DNA from: an uncultured Anaerolineae bacterium
Lineage (GTDB): Bacteria > Chloroflexota > Anaerolineae > Anaerolineales > Villigracilaceae
Assembly: GCA_903875215.1 (NCBI GenBank)
Contig: CAIQVH010000030.1
Location: 178,442 to 242,441, forward strand
Direction of reading: 5' to 3'
Length of the DNA: 64,000 nt
The position numbers and the translations under genes were made by a program. Under the pieces are notes generated by a model that was given only the letters and a program-made list of their open reading frames with translations, was not told where the DNA came from and did no database searches. Below, one piece after another: positions 1 through 9,358 of the stretch. How positions within the stretch are numbered: position 1 is the stretch's first letter; each line of letters starts with the position of its first letter.

Positions 1-2
1 TC

Positions 3-1988
3 GATTCGACCTCCGGGCGGCCGGTGCCGAATATTCTCGTCAATGCCGGCGGAATTTCCACCTGGACCGATTCGCTTGGCCAGTTCCGCATTGAGCGCCT
101 GCCGGTGGGGACGCACACCCTGCTGGCGCTTGCCCCAGATGGCATGTTCACCACCTTCCAGCAGGGCGCCGCAGTGGCCGCCGACCTGGTTACCAATGCC
201 CCGGTCTCCATTCAGCCAGTACCGACGGTGCAGGTGACTTTCCTCGTCACGCTTCCGGCTGATACCGTGCTCGGCGCGCCGGTGCGCCTGGCTGGCAATT
301 TGCTCCAGCTGGGCAATACTTTTGCCGATCTGGATGGCGGCCTGAGCACGGTGGCCACGCGCATGCCCACCCTCTCCAGCGGGGCTGATGACCGCCAGAG
401 CATTACTCTCACTCTTCCGGTCGGCGCGGATGTGCGTTACAAGTACACGCTCGGCGATGGCTTCTGGAATGCCGAACACGCCAGCGACGGCGCATTCGTG
501 GTGCGCCAGCTGATTATCCCCGCGCAGGATTTGGTGGTGGAAGATACCATCGCCACCTGGTCGGCCGGCAACTCAGCGCCGATTTTATTCCAGGTAACGG
601 TGCCGGCCAATACGCCGCTCGAAGAGACTGTTTCCATCCAGTTCAACCCCTACGGGTGGACGGAATCCTTCCCCATGTGGCCGTTGGGCGGCAACCAGTG
701 GGTTTACAAGCTCTACAGCCCGCTTAATATTCTCGGCTCGTTCCATTATCGCTACTGCCGCAACGATCAATGCGGATCGGCTGACGATATCGCGACAGCG
801 GCCACCAAGGCCGACAGCCGCTCGGTCAGCACCAGCCTGACGGGCGAAACGCTCCAGGATTCGGTCAATGCCTGGGCGTGGTGGCCCGAATCGGAGCCGG
901 GGACGATCATTGCCGTGCCGATCACGCCGCGGGCGGGCGGTTTTTGGGCCGGGGTGGAGTTTTCTCCCAATTATCATCCCAACTGGCAGGCGTTGCTGCC
1001 CGCCGCCATGCAGTCGGTGCAGGCCCTCGGCACCAACTATGTGATTTTGACCCCCACCTGGACGGCCAGCCTGGCCAACCCGTTGGTATTTGCGCCCACC
1101 CCTGGCCGGGATGCGCTCTGGTTTGATACGCTCCAGGCCGTGCAGTATGCCCGCGCCCAGAATTTGAGCGTGGCCCTGTTTGCCGCTCCACGCCTGTTGC
1201 CTTCCACGACCGATTTCTGGATGCAAGCCCAGCGCAGCCCGGACTGGTGGAACGCCTGGTTTGAACGCTACCGCGCTTTTGCGCTTTACCACGCCGACCT
1301 GGCCAACCAGGCCGGGGCGCAGACGCTCATTTTGGGCGGCGAAGCCGTCATGCCTGCCCTGCCCGGCGGCCTGCTGGCGGATGGCTCGCCTTCGGGGGCG
1401 CCCGCCGAGGCCGAGGCGAAGTGGCGCGCCATTTTAACGGAAGTTCGGCAGCGGTTTGGTGGGCAGGTTTTGTGGGCCCATCCCTATCGCGGCACGCTTG
1501 TTCCGGCTCCCGCTTTTGTGGATCAAGTGGATGCCATCTACCTGCTCTGGTCTGCGCCGCTGGCTGCCGACCCGGCCGGCCAGACGACCGAATCACTGGC
1601 CGCCGCTGCGGTAGCCCGCCTGGATGGCGAGGTGCAGCCCTTCCTGAACGCGGCGGGCAAGGGCGTGGTGCTGGCGCTGGATTATCCCTCGGCCCAGGGC
1701 GCGGCCCAGGGCTGTGTTTCGGCGGGCGGCTCCGGCTGTCTCGATTGGCAGGCGCTGGCCCGTCCCAACCCCGATACCCCCTCGGCGGCGCTCGATTTGC
1801 AGGCCCAGGCTGACCTGTACCAGGCCATGCTCCAGGCGGTAAACCAGCGCAGTTGGGTGGGTGGCTTTATCAGCCGCGGTTACTATCCTCCGGCTCCGCT
1901 GATGGATAAGTCCTCCTCTGTGCGCGGTAAACCGGCCGCCGACCTGCTCTGGTACTGGTTCCCGCGCCTGACGGGCGCGGTGCAGTGA
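3..1988 (+). CDS. Partial secreted glycoside-hydrolase-like protein with carbohydrate-binding modules
   Basis: The reading frame is open from the first bases of the window, so the N-terminus lies upstream; a GTG at 24 is probably internal. In the 661 visible residues I see, in order, the end of a carboxypeptidase-regulatory-like (CarboxypepD_reg) beta domain (about 1-55), two starch-binding/CBM20-like beta domains (about 75-180 and 190-275), and a TIM-barrel-like domain (about 310-600) resembling glycoside hydrolase family 113-type barrels. Inference: a cell-surface or secreted polysaccharide-acting protein. The domain order is clear from sequence character, but the catalytic family and substrate are not established. 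It ends just before a strong intrinsic terminator. Confidence 0.6.
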   Translation, partial: DSTSGRPVPNILVNAGGISTWTDSLGQFRIERLPVGTHTLLALAPDGMFTTFQQGAAVAADLVTNAPVSIQPVPTVQVTFLVTLPADTVLGAPVRLAGNLLQLGNTFADLDGGLSTVATRMPTLSSGADDRQSITLTLPVGADVRYKYTLGDGFWNAEHASDGAFVVRQLIIPAQDLVVEDTIATWSAGNSAPILFQVTVPANTPLEETVSIQFNPYGWTESFPMWPLGGNQWVYKLYSPLNILGSFHYRYCRNDQCGSADDIATAATKADSRSVSTSLTGETLQDSVNAWAWWPESEPGTIIAVPITPRAGGFWAGVEFSPNYHPNWQALLPAAMQSVQALGTNYVILTPTWTASLANPLVFAPTPGRDALWFDTLQAVQYARAQNLSVALFAAPRLLPSTTDFWMQAQRSPDWWNAWFERYRAFALYHADLANQAGAQTLILGGEAVMPALPGGLLADGSPSGAPAEAEAKWRAILTEVRQRFGGQVLWAHPYRGTLVPAPAFVDQVDAIYLLWSAPLAADPAGQTTESLAAAAVARLDGEVQPFLNAAGKGVVLALDYPSAQGAAQGCVSAGGSGCLDWQALARPNPDTPSAALDLQAQADLYQAMLQAVNQRSWVGGFISRGYYPPAPLMDKSSSVRGKPAADLLWYWFPRLTGAVQ

Positions 1989-2083
1989 GCGCTGCGCGCC
2001 ATTTTTGTAAAGATTAGTGGTTGTAAGTGTAATTTATTTGTGATACACTAAGGCTAGCGAACCAGCATTGTTCGCATTCTCCT

Positions 2084-2118
2084 AACGGATGCCCAGGGCC
2101 GGGCATCCGTTTCTTTTT
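2084..2118 (+). terminator. Intrinsic terminator after the glycoside-hydrolase-like gene
   Basis: An 11-bp perfect stem (AACGGATGCCC at 2084-2094 with its complement at 2101-2111), a 6-nt loop, then a T-rich tail. It separates the upstream transcript from the promoter of the next gene. Confidence 0.85.
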
Positions 2119-2155
2119 CTTCACCTGCATTTCCGAAGGATGGCTGTTTGCAGGC

Positions 2156-2164
2156 TGTTATAAT
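2156..2164 (+). promoter_or_regulatory. Extended -10 promoter, leaderless start of ygiQ
   Basis: TGtTATAAT ends 7 nt before the ATG at 2172, which places transcription initiation at or within a few bases of the start codon. No Shine-Dalgarno fits the ATG. This favours ATG 2172 over the in-frame TTG at 2148, which would lie upstream of the -10. Confidence 0.7.
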
Positions 2165-2171
2165 CGCTCCT

Positions 2172-3959
2172 ATGTTTCTTCCAACCACTTTAGACGAAAT
2201 GCAAGCCCTGGGCTGGGATGCCCTTGACGTCATTCTGGTGACTGGCGACAGCTATATAGATAGCCCCTTTATGGGCATCGCCGTCATCGGCAAAATCCTC
2301 GTCCAGGCCGGATACCGGGTGGGGGTGATTGCGCAGCCGGACATTTTCAGCCCCGCCGATATCACCCGCCTGGGCGCGCCGCGCCTGTTCTGGGGCGTCA
2401 GCGCCGGCTCGATCGATTCAATGGTCTCGAATTACACCGCCCTCAAGAAAAAGCGCAAAAGCGACGACTACACCCCCGGCGGCCTGAACACCCGCCGCCC
2501 CGACCGCGCCACGATCGTCTACACCAACTTGATCCGGCGCTACTCCAAAACTCTCGCCCTCTCCCGGCGGGGGGTAAGCCTGTCGAAACCGGAGAAGGAG
2601 ATGGGGGCTGAGGGCAAAACCCCGCCGATCGTCCTGGGCGGCATCGAAGCCAGCCTGCGCCGCGTGGCGCACTACGATTACTGGAGCGACAAAATCCGCG
2701 GCTCGGTGCTGTTCGACGCCAAAGCTGATTATCTGCTCTACGGCATGGCCGAAATCTCGGTGCTGGAGCTGGCCGCCGCCCTGCGCGATGGCACCGATCC
2801 GCGCCAGGTGCACGGGCTGTGCTACATCAGCAAAGAAAAACGCCCCGGCTATGTGGAATTGCCCGCCCTGGAAACCGTCAGCGCCGATAAAAACGCCTTC
2901 ATCGACATGTTCCACCTCTTTTACAAAAACAACGACCCGATCAGCGCCCGCGGCCTCACCCAACAGCATGGCGACCGCTACCTGGTTCAAAATCCGCCCG
3001 CCCGCCACCAAACCCAGGCCGAACTGGATGCCGTTTACGCGCTCGGTTTTGAGCGCGCCCAGCATCCCTACTACGCCCGCTTTGGTCCGGTCAAAGCGCT
3101 CGAAACGATCGGATTTTCCATTTCCACGCATCGCGGCTGTTATGGCGAATGTAACTTCTGCGCCATCGCCGTCCACGAAGGCCGCACCATCCGCTGGCGC
3201 AGCCAGGACTCGATCCTGGCCGAAGCCGAACAACTCACCAGGCACCCCGGCTTCAAAGGCTACATCTCCGACCTGGGCGGCCCGACCGCCAACATGTACG
3301 GCTACGAATGTGACAAAAAGCTCACCAAGGGCGTCTGCCCCGCCAAACGCTGTATTTACCCCGCAGTCTGCTCGCTAATGAAAGCCGACCATCGGCCGCA
3401 GACCGAATTGCTCGCCAAAGTCCGCGCCATTCCCGGCATCAAAAAAGTCTTCGTCGCCTCTGGCATCCGCTACGACCTGATCCTCTCGGATCAGCGCCAG
3501 GGCGAACGCTACCTGCACGAACTCGTCGTCCACCACGTCTCCGGCCAGCTCAAAGTGGCCCCCGAGCATACCGACGACCGCATCCTCGCTCACATGGGCA
3601 AGCCCGGCAGCCAGGCATTGCTCGAGTTCAAAGAAAAATTTGACGCACTGAGCGCCGCCGCAGGGAAACAACAATTTCTCACCTATTACATGATCGCCGC
3701 CCACCCTGGCTGCACCGAACAGGATATGGCGCGCCTGAAACGCTTCACCAGCCTGAAGCTTAAAGTCAACCCCGAGCAGGTGCAAATCTTCACCCCCACG
3801 CCGTCCACCTACTCCAGCGTCATGTACTACACCGAGCTGGATCCCTTCTCCCCGCCAAGCGGGGCTTCCCGCCAGCCTATTTTCGTCGAAAAAGACCTGC
3901 GCCGCAAATTGCGCCAGAAAGAAATCGTCACCACCAAAGGCTCGGTCGATTTTTCATGA
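2172..3959 (+). CDS. ygiQ: YgiQ-family radical SAM protein (UPF0313)
   Basis: A 595-residue protein with an N-terminal cobalamin-binding-like region, a radical SAM core and a C-terminal DUF3362-type extension, the architecture of YgiQ. The CxxxCxxC cluster motif is intact (Cys 323, 327 and 330). The early segment with 'DALDVILVTGD' is typical of YgiQ N-termini and supports the chosen ATG. Its biochemical reaction is not known; the family is widely annotated only as a radical SAM enzyme. A Ser/Arg/Lys-rich insert of about 20 residues near residue 140 looks like an unstructured loop. It stands alone between a terminator and a methyltransferase gene with an 89-bp gap. Confidence 0.9.
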   Translation: MFLPTTLDEMQALGWDALDVILVTGDSYIDSPFMGIAVIGKILVQAGYRVGVIAQPDIFSPADITRLGAPRLFWGVSAGSIDSMVSNYTALKKKRKSDDYTPGGLNTRRPDRATIVYTNLIRRYSKTLALSRRGVSLSKPEKEMGAEGKTPPIVLGGIEASLRRVAHYDYWSDKIRGSVLFDAKADYLLYGMAEISVLELAAALRDGTDPRQVHGLCYISKEKRPGYVELPALETVSADKNAFIDMFHLFYKNNDPISARGLTQQHGDRYLVQNPPARHQTQAELDAVYALGFERAQHPYYARFGPVKALETIGFSISTHRGCYGECNFCAIAVHEGRTIRWRSQDSILAEAEQLTRHPGFKGYISDLGGPTANMYGYECDKKLTKGVCPAKRCIYPAVCSLMKADHRPQTELLAKVRAIPGIKKVFVASGIRYDLILSDQRQGERYLHELVVHHVSGQLKVAPEHTDDRILAHMGKPGSQALLEFKEKFDALSAAAGKQQFLTYYMIAAHPGCTEQDMARLKRFTSLKLKVNPEQVQIFTPTPSTYSSVMYYTELDPFSPPSGASRQPIFVEKDLRRKLRQKEIVTTKGSVDFS

Positions 3960-4048
3960 AAGCACTGATCTGCGCCAATCTGCGTTAATCAATCCGATGA
4001 TTAATAAATTCGCGTTGATTCGCGGGGATTAGCGGAAAAATCTGGAAT
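3960..4048. repeat. Intergenic repeat-like sequence of degenerate 'TCTGCG/TTCGCG' units
   Basis: The gap between ygiQ and the methyltransferase holds reiterated motifs, ATCTGCG twice (about 3967 and 3978) and ATTCGCG twice (about 4009 and 4017), each followed by related AT-rich words. It looks like a dispersed intergenic repeat rather than a regulatory region. Only one copy is visible in this window, so dispersal is inference. Confidence 0.3.
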
Positions 4049-5239
4049 ATGGACACTTACTTCGCTGTTACCGCCCCCGGTACCGAAACATTGACGATCC
4101 TCGAACTGACCCGCCTCGGCCTGCTCTCCGAGGCCGGTCTCGCCGTTAAAGAAACAGGCAACCTGCCCGCAGCCTCCCTGCAACCTTCAACCGTAGACGC
4201 GCTCCATTTCCAGGGCGGACTCCCAGCCCTCTATCGCGCCAACCTGCACCTGCGTACCGCCTCCCGCATCCTGGTTCGCCTGGGCATGCCCTTCCTGGCG
4301 CGCACCTTCCCCGAACTGCTGGAAAAAGCCTCGCGCCTGCCCTGGGAACGCTTCCTGACCCCCGGCCAGCCGGTCACCCTGCGCGTTACCTGTCACAAAT
4401 CCAAACTGTACCATTCCGAAGCCGTTGCCGAACGCTTGTTGACCTCCCTCGAGGCCCGGCTGGGCAAAGCCTCGCCGCGCCTGAAACCCGCCGAAGATGA
4501 CGCCTCCGCCCCGGCCCAGCTCATCCTGGCCCGCATTGTGGACGACAAATGCACCGTCAGCCTTGATTCTTCTGGTGAATTGCTCCACCGGCGCGGATAC
4601 CGCCTGGCCGCCGCCAAAGCGCCCCTGCGTGAGACACTGGCCGCCGCGCTGCTGTTGGCCTCCGGTTGGGATGGCTCCACCGCGCTGATTGACCCATTCT
4701 GCGGCTCAGGCACCCTGCCCATAGAAGCCGCCCTGCTGGCCCGGCAGGTTCCAGCGGGGCTGAATCGCCGCTTCGCCTTTATGGACTGGCCGGGATTTGA
4801 TGAAGCCCTTTGGAATGAAATTCGGTCTGACGTGCAACCCTCACCGCTGAACATGCCACCGATCCTGGCTTCCGACCGCGATGCAGGCGCGATCAAAATT
4901 GCCCAGGAAAATGCCCAAAGAGCCGGCGTGGCCGATTGGATCCAGTTTACCTGCCAGGCGGTTTCTCACCTCGCAGCGCCTGCGACTGCGGCGGGTTTCT
5001 TTGTCACCAATCCGCCTTATGGCCTGCGCGTCAGCCCCGGCAAAGACCTGCGCAACCTGTATGCCCAGTTTGGCAATGTTCTACGTGCCAGGTTCCCCGG
5101 CTGGCAGGTGGCCATTCTCTCCTCTGACATGCTGCTGTTGGGCCAGACCGGCATGAAATTGGAGACTGTCCTTTCCTTCAACAACGGCGGACTGCCCGTC
5201 CGGCTGGTTTGCGGGCGCGTCCCCGCGCTTCCCGGCTGA
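4049..5239 (+). CDS. ypsC: THUMP-domain class I rRNA (guanine-N2) methyltransferase
   Basis: A 396-residue protein of the YpsC/RlmL-N family. The N-terminal THUMP region (about 50-160) binds RNA; the C-terminal Rossmann methyltransferase has the SAM motif DPFCGSGT (about 214) and the catalytic NPPYG motif (about 325) used for exocyclic amine methylation. The family makes m2G in 23S rRNA, so that is the likely role, though the exact nucleotide is not deducible. The start at ATG 4049 begins with the usual 'YFAVTAPGTE' segment, but no strong ribosome binding site is visible. The MFS gene begins 4 bp downstream, so the two are probably co-transcribed. Confidence 0.88.
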   Translation: MDTYFAVTAPGTETLTILELTRLGLLSEAGLAVKETGNLPAASLQPSTVDALHFQGGLPALYRANLHLRTASRILVRLGMPFLARTFPELLEKASRLPWERFLTPGQPVTLRVTCHKSKLYHSEAVAERLLTSLEARLGKASPRLKPAEDDASAPAQLILARIVDDKCTVSLDSSGELLHRRGYRLAAAKAPLRETLAAALLLASGWDGSTALIDPFCGSGTLPIEAALLARQVPAGLNRRFAFMDWPGFDEALWNEIRSDVQPSPLNMPPILASDRDAGAIKIAQENAQRAGVADWIQFTCQAVSHLAAPATAAGFFVTNPPYGLRVSPGKDLRNLYAQFGNVLRARFPGWQVAILSSDMLLLGQTGMKLETVLSFNNGGLPVRLVCGRVPALPG

Positions 5240-5242
5240 GTT

Positions 5243-6550
5243 ATGCTCCAAAAACTTCGACACTCCCTGCGCCTGTTCATCACCGGCGGCGATTGGGCCA
5301 ACCGTCTGCCGCACGACGAACGCCGTAACCTGTATTGGTACTGGTTCGATGGTCTGTTTTCTGCAGCCAGCGATACCATTCCGATCAATTACCTGACTCT
5401 CTATTTGCTCACGTTAGGCGCGAGCGGGGCCCAGGTGGGTTGGTTCAGTTCACTATCCAGCCTGGCAGCGGCGGCCTGCCTGCTGCCGGGTGCGCTGTTG
5501 GTGGAAAAGTGGGGCCGCCGCAAGGATTTCACCGTCTTTTTTGGGGGAGTGCTGGCGCGCCTGATGTTACTTGCGCTGGCGCTGGCTCCTTTTCCAGCGT
5601 CCGGGCAGTGGCTGGTCTGGCTGGTGATCTCGCTTGGTATTCTGCGCAGTGCGCTGGGAAACCTGGCTTTTCCAGCCTGGATGTCCATCACCGGGGATAT
5701 TGTGCCCCTCGAGGGGCGTGGGCGGTATTTTGGGTCGCGCAACGTGGTCATGATCATTGCCGGGATCGTGATGACCTACCTGGTGGGTGAACTGATCACC
5801 CGCACCGGTTCCTGGCAGGGCTACCAGCTCGCTTTCGGGTTGTCTTTTGTGACCGGGCTGGTCTCGACCTGGTTCTTTTTTCTGATCAAGGATCCAGCCG
5901 GGGAAGAACCCGTTCAAAGCGCGCTGTCGCTCTCTTTCGCGGCCATCTGGCAAAATCTCCGCGCTTCTCCCGTTTTCCTGCAATTTTGCCTGGCCTCGGC
6001 CTTGTGGAATTTTGCCGTAAACGTGGCCGGGCCGTTTTTTAATGTCCACATGGCCCAGGATATGCACTTCAGCGCCTCCATGATTGGGGTGACGATCATC
6101 ACCACCAGCGTGACCAAGCTGTTGACACAGCGCAAGCTTGGCGAGCTGGCTGACCGTTGGGGGGCCGGGCGTGTGCAACTGGTCAGTATGTTTTTGATCC
6201 CGTCTTTGCCGCTGGCGTGGCTGTTCGTCAGCCGGCTTTGGCATGTGGTGCTGATCAATATCTTTGGCGGGGTGTTCTGGGGAGCGTTTGAACTGGCTTC
6301 TTTCAACTTTCTGCTGGTGTTCATGCCCGAAGGTCAGCGCGCGCGCTATTCGGCAATTTTTCAGCTGGTGGTTACGTTGGCGCTGGCAGGTGGCGCCGCG
6401 CTGGGCAGCGCTCTGATCGATTCGGCCTGGGGCTACAGCGGAGTTTTTCTCACGTCGGCCAGTGGACGCATTCTGGCCGCGCTGTTGTTTCTCCGGCTGC
6501 TGGGCCGCAGCCCGGCGGCTGAAGTTTCTGCTACAATCAAAGGGAATTAA
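5243..6550 (+). CDS. MFS transporter
   Basis: A 435-residue integral membrane protein with about 12 hydrophobic segments and the MFS loop 2-3 signature (charged 'KWGRRKD' after TM2, about residue 95). The N-terminus starts with a charged amphipathic stretch before TM1. The family moves small molecules by facilitated diffusion or proton exchange; the substrate cannot be inferred. It starts 4 bp after the rRNA methyltransferase and is followed 22 bp later by the creatininase-family gene, so it sits inside a rightward operon-like run. Confidence 0.85.
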   Translation: MLQKLRHSLRLFITGGDWANRLPHDERRNLYWYWFDGLFSAASDTIPINYLTLYLLTLGASGAQVGWFSSLSSLAAAACLLPGALLVEKWGRRKDFTVFFGGVLARLMLLALALAPFPASGQWLVWLVISLGILRSALGNLAFPAWMSITGDIVPLEGRGRYFGSRNVVMIIAGIVMTYLVGELITRTGSWQGYQLAFGLSFVTGLVSTWFFFLIKDPAGEEPVQSALSLSFAAIWQNLRASPVFLQFCLASALWNFAVNVAGPFFNVHMAQDMHFSASMIGVTIITTSVTKLLTQRKLGELADRWGAGRVQLVSMFLIPSLPLAWLFVSRLWHVVLINIFGGVFWGAFELASFNFLLVFMPEGQRARYSAIFQLVVTLALAGGAALGSALIDSAWGYSGVFLTSASGRILAALLFLRLLGRSPAAEVSATIKGN

Positions 6551-6572
6551 CCCTGCCAAGGAGATGATTACC

Positions 6573-7367
6573 ATGCAATGGGAACAGTTAACCAGTCCAG
6601 ATTTTGCCCGCGCCGTGCGCGAGACAGGCGTCTGCCTGATGACGTTCGGCGTCCTTGAGCGTCACGGCGACCACCTGCCGCTCGGCACCGATTTTTTAAA
6701 CGGCCATCGCCTGGCCTGCCTGGCCGCCGAGCAGGAATCGGCGGTTGTTTTTCCGCCCTTCTATTTTGGCCAGATTTACGAGGCGCGTTGTTTTCCCGGC
6801 ACCCTGACCCTGCCGCCCACGCTGCTGCTCGATATGGTCCGCAGCCTGTTGGATGAGATTGGGCGCAACGGTTTTCGCAAGATCATTCTGGTTAATGCGC
6901 ACGGTGGCAACGACGCTTTTTTGCCCTTTCTGACCCAGACCATGCTCTGGGAACAAAAACCCTACAGCCTCTACTGTTTTGAACGCGCTCTTAACCCTGC
7001 CGACCGGGCTGCGTGGAATGCCCTGCTCGAGACTCCCGAGCATGGTCACGCCTGTGAATGTGAAACCAGCATTTCACTGGCCAATCACGCCTCCCTGGTG
7101 CGCATGGATCAGATTGGCGCACCCGCTGAAGCCTTGAACCGGCTGGAGGCTCTCCCAGCCAACTTCTCCGCTGTCAGCTGGTACGCCAACTATCCGCGGC
7201 ATTACGCTGGAGACGCGCGCCCGGCCACTGCCGAAAAAGGCCGGCGCCTGCAGGCCATTCAGGTCGCGGCTCTGGCTCGTTTCATCCGCGCCGTAAAAGC
7301 CGACGAAGTTGTCCCGGCTCTCGAAACGGAATTTTTCCAACGCGCCAGCCGGCCCGGGCAGGCATAA
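6573..7367 (+). CDS. Creatininase-family amidohydrolase
   Basis: A 264-residue metal-dependent hydrolase of the creatininase/MftE family, which opens cyclic amides or removes peptide ends. Metal-ligand motifs are visible: 'LERHGDHLPLGTD' near residue 24, 'NAHGGN' near 109, and an acidic 'CECETS' segment near 155. AAGGAG at 6558-6563 fixes the ATG at 6573; an in-frame upstream ATG at 6462 lies inside the MFS gene and is not used. It lies 17 bp before the SDR gene. No mycofactocin genes are nearby, so a mycofactocin role is not supported and the substrate is unknown. Confidence 0.83.
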   Translation: MQWEQLTSPDFARAVRETGVCLMTFGVLERHGDHLPLGTDFLNGHRLACLAAEQESAVVFPPFYFGQIYEARCFPGTLTLPPTLLLDMVRSLLDEIGRNGFRKIILVNAHGGNDAFLPFLTQTMLWEQKPYSLYCFERALNPADRAAWNALLETPEHGHACECETSISLANHASLVRMDQIGAPAEALNRLEALPANFSAVSWYANYPRHYAGDARPATAEKGRRLQAIQVAALARFIRAVKADEVVPALETEFFQRASRPGQA

Positions 7368-7384
7368 GCCAACAAGGAGCAACC

Positions 7385-8155
7385 ATGACCGAAAAAGTGA
7401 TTGTCATCACCGGCGCAAGCGCCGGCATTGGGGCGGTGCTTGCCAGGCAACTGGCTGCCCGGGGCGATCAGCTCATGCTGGCGGCGCGCAGTGCCGCAGA
7501 ATTACGCCAGGTGGCACGCGCCTGTGGCCGCGATACTTTCTTCTACACTACCGACGTGACTCGCCGCCAGGACGTGCTGCGCCTGCGCGATGAAGCGTTG
7601 CGCACCTTTGATCACGTCGACGTCTGGATCAACAACGCCGGGCGTGGCATTACCCGCCAGGTGCTCGATCTGACCGATGAAGACTTTGACGAGATGATGA
7701 CCGTGAACGTCAAATCGGCGTTGTATGGCATGCAGGCCATACTGCCGCATTTCAAAGAACGCGGCCAGGGGCATCTGATCAATGTCTCCTCCTTTCTGGG
7801 GCGTGTCCCGCTTGCCACCTTTCGCTCGGCCTATAATGCCGCCAAAAGCGCCCTCAACGCCCTGACCGCCAACCTGCGCATGGATCTGGCCGCCGAATAC
7901 CCCAACATCCACGTTTCGCTGGTCATGCCGGGCGCCGTTTCCACCGGGTTTTCCGCCAATGCCCTGCACGCCCCCGAATCCGCCCGGGCAATGACCGGCG
8001 CCCAAACGCCCGAAGAAGTCGCCGAAGCCATGCTGGCCCTGATCGACCAGCCACAACCCGAAATTTACACCAACCCGGATGTCCAACTCGAGCAGGTTCG
8101 GCGCTACTACACCGATATCGCTGCGTTTGAAGCCGGGCTGCGTAACCAGCCATGA
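7385..8155 (+). CDS. Short-chain dehydrogenase/reductase
   Basis: A 256-residue classical SDR. The nucleotide-binding motif TGASAGIG is at 10-17, NNAG near 84, catalytic Ser near 138 and the YNAAK catalytic pair near 151. It reduces or oxidises a carbonyl/alcohol with NAD(P); the substrate is unknown. AAGGAG lies 6 nt before the ATG. The stop codon overlaps the next start in an ATGA arrangement, indicating translational coupling to the DUF2252 gene. Confidence 0.88.
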   Translation: MTEKVIVITGASAGIGAVLARQLAARGDQLMLAARSAAELRQVARACGRDTFFYTTDVTRRQDVLRLRDEALRTFDHVDVWINNAGRGITRQVLDLTDEDFDEMMTVNVKSALYGMQAILPHFKERGQGHLINVSSFLGRVPLATFRSAYNAAKSALNALTANLRMDLAAEYPNIHVSLVMPGAVSTGFSANALHAPESARAMTGAQTPEEVAEAMLALIDQPQPEIYTNPDVQLEQVRRYYTDIAAFEAGLRNQP

Positions 8156-9354
8156 CAGCCCATCTGCTCACCCGCCTGCGCACCTTCAATGCCGACCGCC
8201 TGCCTGAAAAGGTGGCGCGCAAATACCGGGCCATGAGCGCCAGCCCGTTCGCCTTTTTCCGCGGCACTGCCCACCTCTTTTACACCGAAGCGCTGGCCGC
8301 CTCGCCACTGAGTTCCGCGCCGCTGACCTGGTTGTGCGGCGACCTGCACCTGGAAAATTTCGGCACGCACAAGGGCGAAAACCGCCTGACATATTTTGAT
8401 ATCAGCGATTTTGACGATGGCGCGCTTGGCCCCTGCACCTGGGACGTGGTGCGCTTCCTGACCAGCCTGTACCTGGCCGGGGTTGGGTTGAATTATGCGG
8501 AAGAAGATCTGCGCCATGTGGCTGATTTCTGTCTCGAGAGTTATTACGCTGCCCTGGCACGCGGAAAGATCCTCAGCCTGGAGCGGGCTGCCGCAACCGG
8601 GCTGGTGAAGAAGCTGATAAAAACGCTGAAAAAGCGTCCACGCCGTGAGTTTTTGGATCAGCGCACACATCTCGTCAAAAAAGAGCGGCGCTTCATTCTG
8701 CAGGAAGGCCGCTACGAAGCGCTCCCGGCGCAGGAGGCGGCCCAGATCACGCAGACCCTCCAGCAGTTGGGAGAGTCTCTTGGCGCCGCAGATTTTTACC
8801 GGGTGCTGGATGTCGCATTCCGCGTGGCCGGGACGGGCAGCCTCGGGCTGCGACGTTATGCCATTTTGGTGGAAGGTCGCGGCTCGCCGGATGAGAACTT
8901 TATCCTTGATTTGAAGGAAACCCGCATTTCGGCTCTAGCCCCCATTTTGACTGCGCCCCAGCCGGCCTGGCTCAACCAGGCGCAGCGCATTGCCTCCATT
9001 CAGGCCCGCTGTCAGGCGGTTTCGCCGGCCCTGCTGACCCCGGTGGAAGTAGCCGGCGATTGGTTCTTGCTGCGCGAATTGCAGCCCTCCCAGGACAAGA
9101 TCAGCCTGGTTGGCGGAAAAATTCGTCCCGTCCTGTTCAAACAGCTGGCTGGCGACATGGCCGCGATCGTTGCCTGGAATCAACTTCGCAGCGGCGGCCG
9201 CGGTGCTTCCGCCATCGCCGATGAATTGATCGCCTTTGGGGAGCGCGCCGCCCTGAAAACGGAATTGCTTCGTACTGCGCAAAGCCAGATGCGCCAGGCG
9301 CTGGCGGATTATCAGGTCTTTTGTGAAGCTTTTGGGGCGGGAAAGCTGAAATAA
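8152..9354 (+). CDS. DUF2252 family protein (kinase-fold-like)
   Basis: A 400-residue member of DUF2252. It carries the family's 'GDLHLENFGT' and 'DISDFDD' motifs near residues 63 and 83, which resemble the catalytic and metal loops of aminoglycoside-phosphotransferase-like kinases. No activity has been assigned to the family with confidence. Its start overlaps the SDR stop by 4 bp, so the two products are probably made together. It ends 4 bp from the convergent cyclo-ligase gene, with no clear terminator hairpin between them. Confidence 0.82.
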   Translation: MTAHLLTRLRTFNADRLPEKVARKYRAMSASPFAFFRGTAHLFYTEALAASPLSSAPLTWLCGDLHLENFGTHKGENRLTYFDISDFDDGALGPCTWDVVRFLTSLYLAGVGLNYAEEDLRHVADFCLESYYAALARGKILSLERAAATGLVKKLIKTLKKRPRREFLDQRTHLVKKERRFILQEGRYEALPAQEAAQITQTLQQLGESLGAADFYRVLDVAFRVAGTGSLGLRRYAILVEGRGSPDENFILDLKETRISALAPILTAPQPAWLNQAQRIASIQARCQAVSPALLTPVEVAGDWFLLRELQPSQDKISLVGGKIRPVLFKQLAGDMAAIVAWNQLRSGGRGASAIADELIAFGERAALKTELLRTAQSQMRQALADYQVFCEAFGAGKLK

Positions 9355-9358
9355 GCCT

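Noticed and set aside
5567..6574. 335-codon minus-strand frame opposite the MFS gene
   Set aside because: Shadow of a real membrane protein gene; the translation is rich in Gln, Arg and Pro and has no family character.
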